NCBI GenBank assembly: GCA_002205965.3
Contig: NADL03000547.1
Location: 185,824 to 249,823 of the forward strand
Reading direction: 5' to 3'
Origin: Kappaphycus alvarezii
Lineage: Eukaryota > Rhodophyta > Florideophyceae > Gigartinales > Solieriaceae
DNA: 64,000 bases
Made by a program: the position numbers and the translations under genes. Of the stretch, positions 55,020 to 64,000 are shown in pieces. The number at the start of each line of letters is the position of its first letter. The first letter of the stretch is position 1. The notes under the pieces are model-generated. The model searched no databases and had not been told where the DNA came from. It saw only the letters and a list, made by a program, of their open reading frames with translations.

Positions 55020-56560
55020 GATTAATTCCTAGTAGGGCTCATTACCCATTGTTCGACACTGTGACTGACCTTATTTGTCTCAAGGTGTCTTTTCATAGCA
55101 TTATTACTTCTTTTCTCGGTCGGTGAGTCGGTAATATTGTCCTTAGACTTTATAACTCTTATAATTATTCGTTCCAAATGTACTAACTTCAATACATACC
55201 ATAAGTCGGCGCTCAGTATTTTCCCTTGATTGCTGTAAGTAGAAATTAATAGGCGGATTTTTTTTGCCTATAATTCTCTCCAGATCATGTCTAATCAATA
55301 GTACAGAGCAGAAACCATCAAAAAATGAAAGAGTATCTCCATCCGCACTGGATCGGGAGATACAACAAGACTTATATGAACAAAAGTGAATAATTTGTGC
55401 AGCTATTAGAGCCATCAGCCAACAGTATGATGAAGCCAAGTTGAACATTACTGTCAGGGTGATTATTGTGAGATGAGGCAGCATAGACAAGAAGGTAGTG
55501 TGATTCCTGATCTAGCTTCGAAAAGCGAGGTTTCAAATGAACTTTTTTGTTCAAATACCTGATTATTGAATGCAATTTGCGATTTTCTTCCTTTATGTGG
55601 GTATATTCAGCGACCTGAGCCGCAAAGAACACAACACACGCAATATCTGGACCGGTATGTATAACCCATGAAACTTAGCACGAACATATCTACACTCGGC
55701 AAAGGATGCATTAATATGGAGAAAAAGTAGTTTCATGATGTACTGAGCTTGTGAAAGTCGACTTTCGGCCTTGTCAGAAATGTTGCAGTCCATCCCAAGA
55801 TATGTAAACATCTCTGCGTCAGACAGCTTGATATCGAAATCTTTGGCAAATATCTGTTTTATTCGCTTCTTCTGATCGGAGTACCAGCCTGCAAAATGTC
55901 ATCCACGTATGATTCGGATAGAGCACTAAGCTTATTATATAGCTTTCTAAAGAAGAAGTCTGTGTAAAAGGTATGTAAATCACTAGTCCTTTGCTGCATC
56001 CGGAGCTTAGCAATTTGAAACTTGTTTTTTTTCTCGCACCAATAGTCTCCATTGCCCGTTAGGCCTTGCAGCGGGCGAATGGCTTGTAGAATCTCCCAAA
56101 GTGCAAGGTCAATACATTCAGGATTGACTAATGTCCTACGTTTTAAGCCGAAAGCAGATTGTAAGTAAGCATATTTCACATCAACGGACCAGATATCAAA
56201 ACCAATGATGGTTGGAAGTGGTAGTAAGAGTCTTATAGAGGATTAGTGGAGATCATAATTATTTTGAATAATGGAATGATTGTCCTTATCTCTACTGCCG
56301 CGGAAAAAGACCTGTGCTTTGAAGATAGGCGAGTCAAAATCATTTTGAATGAAGGAGCTTAGAAGCCTTGAGGGATGTATCTTTCTATTTTGGCCAGCTT
56401 CTTCAGCAAATGCAATGCGAAAAATGCCATGATCCACCAAAGCAATAATTTCATTGCTCTTTGCCTCATCGAACTGACTCTTCCGTGGATCCTCATGGTG
56501 AGTTTTTTATGCATGTAGGATAATGCAGGTATGGTTGGCTTTTGATTACAGCTCATTTTA
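55020..56560 (-). pseudogene. copia-3 reverse transcriptase and RNase H
   Basis: RT: KYAYLQSAFGLKRRTLVNPE, IRPLQGLTGNGDYWCEKKN, and SYVDDILQAG with YVDD at 55909-55898. MFTYLGMDCNISDKAESRLSQAQYIMKLL corresponds to the copia-1 segment FAGVRVKRTDYGFELSQEQYVKKL. RNase H: YAASSHNNHPDSNVQLGFIILLAD (55520-55450, the usual first Asp is not conserved), LIRHDLERIIG, and the tail near 55200-55030 (RRLMVCIEVS..., HSVEQWVM), matching the end of copia-1. Confidence 0.75.
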
Positions 56561-57252
56561 GGTAAGATGCCTTTCGACTGGTGACGAACAGGTCCCGATA
56601 AATAATCGAGGACCTGTTCGTCACTGGGAGTACTGACCGGATGCCCCGTTGAAATAGATATTTAGAAACGAGCTTCTCGTACAAATCTCTGGCCGCTTGT
56701 GCGGTTCGCATTCTCTCTCGTTGATTTGGGCATTCTTTGGGGGAAACATGGAGTAACAACGGTTACACGCCAAAAAAAAAGCAGTTATAGCACCAAAATA
56801 AGGTTGCAAACTGTGTTATTAATGTCTTGCACAGATTTAGCCAATGTGATGTCCTCAAGCAAGCGAGGTTGAACGCAGAGAATCTTTTCGTACATAGTGC
56901 ATAAAGTAGAATGGTATTTCTCTCCAGTCCGCAAGGAGTTATGGCTCTCCATACCATTGGTGGCTAGGCGAATACCTGCCTGTTCGCAGTTGTACTACCA
57001 TTCCTTCGGAAGGAACAAAGAACCTTGATCAGTGAGCACGGATTCCGGATTGCCAATGTACGTAGAGGACCAAACCTGCATTAAATTATTCCACAATTTG
57101 TTAGTGTCGCAAGCACGCAAAAATGCAAGAGCACTAAACCTAGTAACAGCGTCGATAATATGGAGTACAAGTCTCGCCTTCCGTCCCCGTCTGTGGCTTT
57201 TTAAGGTAAATGATATCGAGAATAATGCGATGATTGAATTTGACCTTGTCTG
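56560..57252 (-). pseudogene. copia-3 integrase core
   Basis: The frame from 57252 reads KSHRRGRKARLVLHIIDAVTRFSALAFL (first Asp) and ESVLTDQGSLF (second Asp, near 57030); after a break GMESHNSLRTGEKYHSTL (Glu, near 56930) and ECPNQRERMRTAQAARDLYEKL follow. The upstream zinc finger, protease and gag would lie beyond element B. Confidence 0.7.
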
Positions 57253-57968
57253 TGATGTGCGCAAATTCGCACACGAAAAAAATCTAGATGAGGACCATGA
57301 TTGTATACAGTATCGGAATTGGGAAGATATTTTTACAGTTTTTGAATTTGCAAGATATTTTTAATTTGGGTGAGTGTGGCAAATTCGTCGGTTGATTTTT
57401 TCATTTTAGGACACGCTGTCATAGTAGATGTCAGTACAGTTCCAGGTTGTGGGTGATACTACAAGTAGCTCTGAAAGGTCTATATAATGGCCACATCAAT
57501 TCCCACCCCTGGCCGATGGGTGGCTGGCATGGGTATGGCACCTAGATATTTACCTTGAGGAAATATCTTCTAATAGTCTCTCTGGTTCACACGATTACCG
57601 TGAATACATTTTATGGTTATTAGTATGTTTGTTGGACTTTTGGGGTAGCCAAAAGTCTATATAAGCCGAGTAAACTGCTTCCTTTAGTGGAGGTGAAGCA
57701 AGTTGGCAGACAACTTCAAGCCAAGTCCCGAGTAGTAGGAAGTTGAGAGTCAACTTCAGACCCAAGAAAACTTTTTCTTACGCTGTCGCAGAGCGTCGGT
57801 GGTAGACCCTGCCCCTTTTATACTTGCTTGTAGCTTCTCAACTCTCTTCTATATACACTCCCTTTTGTTCGTTCAACAATACCACGGCAGCACTTTTGTC
57901 GCTCGCAACACCTCCTTCTCAGGGTAATTGGTTCTGAGGATCTCTTCCCCGCCGATTTACCCCTATCA
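57253..57968 (+). repeat. Element B 5' LTR
   Basis: 716 bp, TGATG...TATCA. A 3-base difference in the GTTTG region near 57630 and one missing C near 57948 separate it from the 3' LTR of A; otherwise it is closer to that LTR than A's own 5' LTR is. Confidence 0.9.
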
Positions 57969-58055
57969 TTTGGTACTCTTGTGGAGGGGGTTGCACCCGA
58001 GGTATTCGAGTTGAGCAGTAGTAAGGAACACTTCGGGGGATTTCTTTTCGTAATC

Positions 58056-59788
58056 ATGGATCTCAATGCTGCTCGTATAACGTTCACAGGGGCAAGACTG
58101 AAGACGTTGAGGAGTTTCTTTACACATATGTCAACGTTGTGATGCGAGAGAAGGGCGATGAAGAGAAGGCCGCAAGTATCTTCGCCTATCTTCATGGTGA
58201 CGCAAAGCACAAATATAAGTCCAAGTTTATCGACGGGTGGTCTCTTAACGGGAATGGGCGTAACTTCGGTGAGGTATGTGAGTGGCTTGTGAAAGAGTAT
58301 GCTAAGGAGGTAGAACCAGATGAGATGATTCGTACCGCCATAGAGGCCCGGCTCAACTTCGACGATTTGTTAAGCTCATTGGTGTACTTGTGTGATCTTT
58401 ATGAAAAGGCTGGGTTCAACGCCCAAGCCAAGTACGGAATGCTGCGTAAGGCGGCTATGGGGGATAAGCGGCTCTCCGATTTCCTCCTCATCAAGGGCCC
58501 TCACACTTTTGATGAACTGAAGGGTACCATAGTAGAATTTGTCAAAAATTCGGAGACGTTTCAGTCACTGAGTGAGGTACCGAGGGAAACCCGCACATCG
58601 ATGTCTATCGTACATCCTGAAAAGAATTATCAAAGGCCGGCTACTAGTGCAGCGGCATTAGAATCTGTCAGGAGCGATGTCAAAAACTTGGAAGAAAGGT
58701 TGGAAACCCGATTCGATAATCGACTTGACATGATAACCTCGCAGTTGGAAAGCCTTACTCTTACCATTAAGAAGAACCAGTCTGGGGCCCCTAAGGCCGC
58801 AGAAGTCTGTTCTTACTGTCACAAGCCTGGACACTTTGCAAACAGGTGTCCTGATAATCCACATAGAAACACTCGTTGTGCAAAGTGCGGTCGATATGGG
58901 CATCATGAAAGTAACTGCTGGTCTAAAGACAACAGAAGAGCAAATTTATCGGAAGCAAGGAGTGAGTCAGGACCAGAGGTGAAAATCTTACAAAATAGAA
59001 GGGATCAAAGGTTGACGGATGCCGGTAACGTATCCATCGCTGAAGAGATTAGTCAAGTCAATGTGACAAAAAGGGATGGGGAAGGGAACATTTTATCGAA
59101 GAAACCTAGGCTAGAGTATGGAATGCTGGAGCATATCCCAGCACCTGTACCTCCTCGAACCAAGAGGTCTGATCAAGTTGTTCCAGGAGTGGGAGTCACT
59201 CCGGCCAAGAAGACGAAAAAGAGTAAGAAAGTTAAGAGTATCTCTAAGGACGTACTAGAGTATGTGAAGAGGTACAATTTGGTGGCTGAGCTTGCATCGG
59301 CCCCAACTGGGATAACGTTTGGTCAACTTTTGAGGGGCGACGCAGAGGATGCGAGAAAAGAACTCAAAAAAATTATCAGGTCTAATAAGTCCGCTAAGGG
59401 TAAGAAACTGTTTCTTCAATCGGCCTCGACAGCACCAAGACGTCTTAAGCTGGTACCAGTCAAAGTATTGGGTATGAAAACCCAAGCTCTCTTCGATTCG
59501 GGTGCTGTTCCAAACCTCATTTCAGAAACTTTGGTGACAGATCTAGGTCTCGAAATTACTCCAACGACTCGAAAAATAACTGTAGCGGATGGAACCGTCT
59601 CAAAATGCATGGGCACTGTTGACAAGGTTTCCGTGTTCTTTGGGGACTCTAAAGTTGATGTAGACTTTCTTGTCATGCCGGATCTCCCTTTCGATGCAAT
59701 CATTGGCTGCCCCACAATGGAAAGACTAGGACATGCATTGACTTGGGCAACCAAATGGTTTCAGTTAATATTGACGGCAGAACCGTGA
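58056..59788 (+). CDS. Element B gag, nucleocapsid and protease
   Basis: The ATG at 58056 gives the same MDLNAAR head and the same phase break at a G4 run (58089-58092) as A. From 58142 a 548-codon frame holds gag, coiled-coil, two intact knuckles (CSYCHKPGHFANRC and CAKCGRYGHHESNC, 58808-58918), the Lys-rich spacer and protease LFDSGAVPNLIS (Asp at 59494-59496). It ends early at 59788 because of one missing G near 59727 that is present in A. Confidence 0.85.
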
Positions 59789-61904
59789 AGATGCCCCTGG
59801 ATTTCGACAAAAGCACGCATCCTGAAGATTTAAAAGAAACGGACAGTGAAGATTTCACTTCTAGCTATGACAGCGAAGATTCGGAACCAACTAACACTTT
59901 CGGAAGTGGAAAAGGGTACCCTCGGGGGTAATGAACATGGCATGGGACGATTATGATTCCGGGTTTGAAACAGATGACGACTGGAATTCTAGGATAAGTT
60001 TGAAACCCGAATGTGTTTCTTTTTGCGATGATATCGAATCAAAGGACAGAATTCGGAGCATGAAAGAAGATTACCTTTGCAAAGAAAATAAGAATACGTC
60101 GAATTCCATATATGAAGATGTGAGCACGACGGAAGAGGTCCTTCAAAATATTGAGGTTGAGGATCAAGAAGAAAAAGGGCGCCAAATGGCAGAAATCCAA
60201 GGAAAAGTGCAGCACCTTCCCGCCCCCGCCTCACTGAAAATATCCGACATGTTAACATCTTCCGAAGTAATTGCATGGAGCGTTTCAGATTTGACAAGCA
60301 AGTGTACCGGTTACTCACTCGTTCGAACTTACCGACACTCAACCGATTTACCACAAGCCTAGACGTCAACCGCCAAAATATGACCAATTTATCTCAGAAA
60401 ATGTTACAAGTATGCTGAAAAATGATATTATTCGACCAGTTTCATCCCCATGGTCGTTTCCAGTTGTGGTCGCACCAAAGAAGGATGGAAAGCTGCGTTT
60501 TTGCGTCGATTACCGACAACTGAACCAGAGAATGATACCCGATCGATTTCCGATTCCGAACATGGAGGAGATCCTCGAGGACCTGAAGGACGGAGATATT
60601 TCACCTCAATTGACCTTTACACTGGCTATTGGCAGATTCCATTGGATGAAAAATGTAAGGAAAAAACAACCTTTACCAGCAAAGCCGGTACGTTCAGGTT
60701 CGAAGTGATGCCTTTTGGTCTCATGAATGCACCAGCTACATTCCAAAGAATGATGAACGAGGTTTTGAAAGGACTTCCATTCGCAAGAGTCTATATCGAT
60801 GATGTCGTCATATTCTCAGAAACATTGGATCAGCACATCTCGCACGTCAAGACAGTTGTGGAGAGGATATCGGAGTATAGCTTGAAAATTAAGTTGAGCA
60901 AATGCTTCTTTGCGAAAACTTCTATCCAATTACTCGGTCATATCGTCGACCAAGAGGGAATTAGAGTGGATCCAGAGAAAACGAAAAAAATAAAGTTGGC
61001 ACCAAGGCCCGCTTCAAAGACGGAGGTCCGAAGCTTCTTAGGACTGGCCTCATATTACAGAAGATTTATCAAAGATTTCGCCAAGACTGCAGCACCGTTA
61101 CATGCCAGCACTACGAAGAACGGAAAATTTTACTGGAACAAGGAAATGGAAACTGCATTTAGGAGCTTAAAGATAAGCTATGTGTCCCCCAGTTCTCATG
61201 TACCCAGATTTCAAGAGACCATTCGTTGTGGAGACAGATGCCTCAGAACGGTCTTTGGGTGCCGTTTTGTCCCAAAAAGATGAAAACGGAAGACTACACC
61301 CTGTTCAATTCGCAAGCCGAACTCTGAATGATGCGGAAAAGAGATACTCAGTCTGCGAGAAAGAAGCGCTAGCTGTCGTCTTCGCGCTGAAAAAGTTTCG
61401 CGTATACCTTTTATCACTCGAGAAATTTGTCTTGATAACTGATCACCAGGCACTTAAAACAGCATTCCAAAAGAAGGATGTACATCACCGCTTGGCCCGA
61501 TGGCTCGACATTTTCGCAGAATATCGGTTTGAAATTGTGTATAGACCCGGACGCAATAATCAGCCTGCCGATTACCTATCCCGCTTGAGGGACGCACTGA
61601 TTCCAAATGAAAAAGCTTCGGAGGACATCGTCGGAGTCGCCGAGTTGCAGTTGCCGAACGATAACGAGTACGAAGCTAATATTCACGGACTGATCAAATT
61701 CCTCGATGGACTAGAAATGAGAAAGGTTGATCTTGAACACCGAAATTGGGTACGCAGGAATCAAAAGGCTTTTACATTGTGGAATGGGAAACTCTTCCGG
61801 CACACTAAAGCCGGTCCCCGACTAGTGGCCCCTTTGAAAGAAAGAATGAAGATCTTGAGGACTTTCCATGATGAGCTAGGGCATTGGGATCTCGAAACAA
61901 CCAA
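59789..61904 (+). pseudogene. Element B RT and RNase H, broken by single-base indels
   Basis: Same content as A. Breaks at about 59727, 60293 (two bases), 60593 (one G) and 61160 (one C) are all absent from A, while A's breaks near 47341 and 49015 are absent here. YIDD lies near 60790-60801; RNase H and the integrase zinc region read openly at 61180-61914. Confidence 0.85.
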
Positions 61905-64000
61905 AAATTCGTAACTGAGAGATTCTGGTGGCCCGGTATCCATAAGGACGTCTATAATTTCGTGAAAAGCTGCGACAACTGCCAAAAATTCACTCCAATA
62001 CGGAAGTATAAGACAACTCTAAGTTTTCCAGTTTCCGGTCTCTTTGAAACCTTCTCAATTGACTTCGCGGGCCCGTTCAAGGAAACTTCTTCCGGAAACA
62101 AATATCTCCTTATAGGGGTGGAACATCTTACTGGATGGCCAATAGCAGTTGCAGTTGAGGAGGCAAATGCTGAGGTGGTACTGAGATTCATCGAAAAAGA
62201 AATAATTGAACCGTTTGGTCTTCCAAAAAGGATCATCTCGGATAACGCCCTTTGTTTTACTGCAACTTCACTGCTTCGTTTTTTGGAAGAGAAAGGGATT
62301 CAGCTGAAGACCGTTCTCGCATACGCTCCTATGTCCAACGGGAAAGCGGAGAGGATGGTTGGAACCATCAAACGAGCAATATCGAAAACTATGTCGGAGA
62401 ATGAAATCCAGTGGGAAGATGCCTTACCAAAAGTGTTATACGGCTACCGTCGAAGAAGAGGAAGAAATGGACGCTCACCATTCGAGCTAATGTACGGAAG
62501 GGCTCCTAGAATGTTACAGAGAGACATGGAAACAAATATTATCGATGAAGAGAGTAGGGAAGTTGAACTACTGGCCACCGAAGGCTGGAGATCACACCGC
62601 GCGCTAACACAGACAAGAAATAAGGATGCAGAACCTGCAGTCAGAACCTTTTCAGTTGGCTCTAAAGTACTTGTAGTACATGGAAAAGCAATGCAGCAGG
62701 CTGTGAAGTGGCCGGCCTTCCAAACCAAGTACTCGAACCCTTGCATCGTCACGGAGGAAAGACACCCGCACTATCAGCTCTGTTCAAGCTCAGGGAAGAG
62801 ATCAAGGAGGGCCATCCATGCACGTCGTCTGGTCCCTTACCATCAGAGGCCTGAAGAATTCCTTCTCACACAGGACTATGCGCAACCACGGGGCATACTC
62901 ATCTTTAACTATAGAATGATTCCTATGGGAGGAAAAAGGGCCTGGGAATGGATCATCTCGGTTACGCGGGACTACTACGAACTCCACGTAATCATCCATT
63001 TCTACATTAATATATGCCTATGTTTTCGTACGTTGAACGGACCATTGCTACCTGAAGAAGATTTCCGACTATTAATAAGAGTTCTATTTTCATTCCAAAA
63101 CGGAAGGTTCACGGAAGCAGGTCCAGAGTTTGTGGAGGTAATATATCATTACTCTATAGGAAGATATGGAATGGTAGCTGCTGGAGACTTGTCGCAAACG
63201 TATCTGAATATTATCCGTCCAATTTACGTATTTCTCAAGAACAACCAAGACGTGCGACTGAGAGGTTACGCCTTACCCCCGGATATGGAATACAGGCTGG
63301 TCCCGTATCCTCTATGGGAACCTTACGTTTCTCCGCCACAAATTGGGAACGTTGGAGGCGGCGAGGATCCTCCTGAAGCAGTGATGATGACCAGAGGAGG
63401 ACCTTCAGGAGACAACAACCCGCCCAGAAGAGGTTCCGGTCGTCCCCCGAGAGGACCTCGTGCAGGTCCCAGTACGTCAGGAGCTGGTCGCGGCCATTCA
63501 TCGGGACCGTCCACCACAACTTCATCTCTAGCTCTCCTTCACAACCATGCACAGCATACAGTCGGAAGAAGAAGATTATCTTTTTGGCTGCGCAATATCT
63601 CCGAGGATGCGAACGATGCGCAGGTCATTTCTTATTTCATGATAAGCATCTGTTTATGTTTTAGGGCGCTACATGGACCGCACTTATCTTACGAAGATTC
63701 GTTCTTGATGATGCGCGTCTTCTTTTCTTATCGACATCCATTCCTCCGGCATCTTCCAGAAGAGTTTGCATATCACATATATTTTTTCACTCTTGGAAGA
63801 TTCGGAAGAGTCACGGAAGAAGAATGTATTCAACCCCACCTCGATGTGATCAAACCAATATATGAGGCTATGCTACAAAGTGAGGTACCAGTAATGCGAA
63901 CCTACTTTTTAGAGCATCATATTGGTAATCAGTTGCATCCGTACCCGTTTGAGAGACCATACATTTTATCAATAAGACAGCGAACACTAACGGAAGCAGA
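61905..64000 (+). CDS. Element B integrase and duplicated extension, 3' end beyond the window
   Basis: After a missing A near 61905 the frame is open to the window end with no stop. It has the integrase core (FSIDFAGPF, IISDNALCF, NGKAERMVG), the barrel, extension repeat 1 (from about 62937), the linker and repeat 2 (from about 63576). Only two substitutions relative to A were noticed (a silent change near 62155 and one near 63848), so the extension is kept open in both copies. Confidence 0.85.

Larger units (their letters stand above)
54740..57252 (-). mobile_element. Copia remnant copia-3, truncated by element B
   Basis: Minus-strand integrase, RT and RNase H in copia order (integrase upstream), then an LTR-like start. 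Its 5' part is cut off at 57252 where the LTR of element B begins. The motif pattern is that of copia-1, including the integrase GMESHNSLRTGEK block. Confidence 0.75.
57253..64000 (+). mobile_element. Ty3/gypsy element B, second near-identical copy of A, runs off the window
   Basis: 5' LTR, primer site and the whole coding region up to about nine residues before the expected stop are inside the window; the 3' LTR is outside. The offset to A is 12,325 bp at the gag ATG and again in the extension. It sits in the minus-strand copia-3 element. Confidence 0.9.

Noticed and set aside
52439..57253. GTCTA after element A and GTCTG before element B as a target-site duplication
   Set aside because: They flank different elements, differ at one base, and would require the interval between them to be outside any single element; too weak to call.

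Overview
The window is a eukaryotic, almost purely transposon-built stretch. No housekeeping gene, rRNA, intact tRNA, operon, phage or CRISPR array is visible. It carries reverse transcriptases of several classes, DDE transposases of at least five families, LTRs, and two possible short introns. The mixture (a DUF6818/SANT-like protein, IS630-like DDE and Harbinger-like DDE proteins, copia, chromovirus, and an RT family with a C-terminal nuclease) fits a repeat-rich red alga, oomycete or fungus. The sequence alone does not decide which; a florideophyte red alga is my inference.

Layout. 1-84 is the end of a C2H2 zinc-finger ORF. 431-5453 is a decayed copia element with a 3' LTR. 5491-6555 (-) is a dead Tc1/mariner transposase. 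7230-7450 holds tandem repeats. 7530-9630 is a non-LTR-type RT. 10412-11835 is an IS630/Tc1-like transposase with a possible intron. 12683-13738 is a Harbinger-like transposase and 13760-15180 a second copia remnant. 15380-17769 appears to be a two-gene Harbinger-like transposon: a DUF6818/SANT-like gene converging on a DDE gene between 29-bp inverted repeats. A hAT remnant follows (18630-20045), then unidentified coding remnants.

21620-28768 is a chromovirus (Ty3/gypsy with chromodomain) with TG...CA LTRs and a perfect 5-bp target duplication (CGTCT). It sits inside the integrase of an older minus-strand Ty3/gypsy element (D: 21150-21614 plus 28774-32480). Its leader, about 1.7 kb between primer site and gag, carries foreign cargo: a zinc-finger fragment with an apparent intron, a tRNA-like pol III promoter and the C-terminus of another RT family. 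A related plus-strand element (C, 33000-37275) is truncated inside integrase. 37700-44925 holds further RT fragments, a piggyBac-like remnant and unassigned sequence.

44926-52439 (element A) and 57253-64000+ (element B) are two near-identical young Ty3/gypsy copies at a constant 12,325-bp offset. They differ mainly by single-base homopolymer indels, so many of their apparent frameshifts look like assembly errors. Their integrase continues into an extension of about 390 residues holding two divergent copies of a domain I do not recognise, joined by a Gly/Pro/Arg-rich linker. This is the best candidate here for something undescribed. Between A and B lie a Tc1 remnant, an unknown minus-strand reading frame and a minus-strand copia remnant cut by B.
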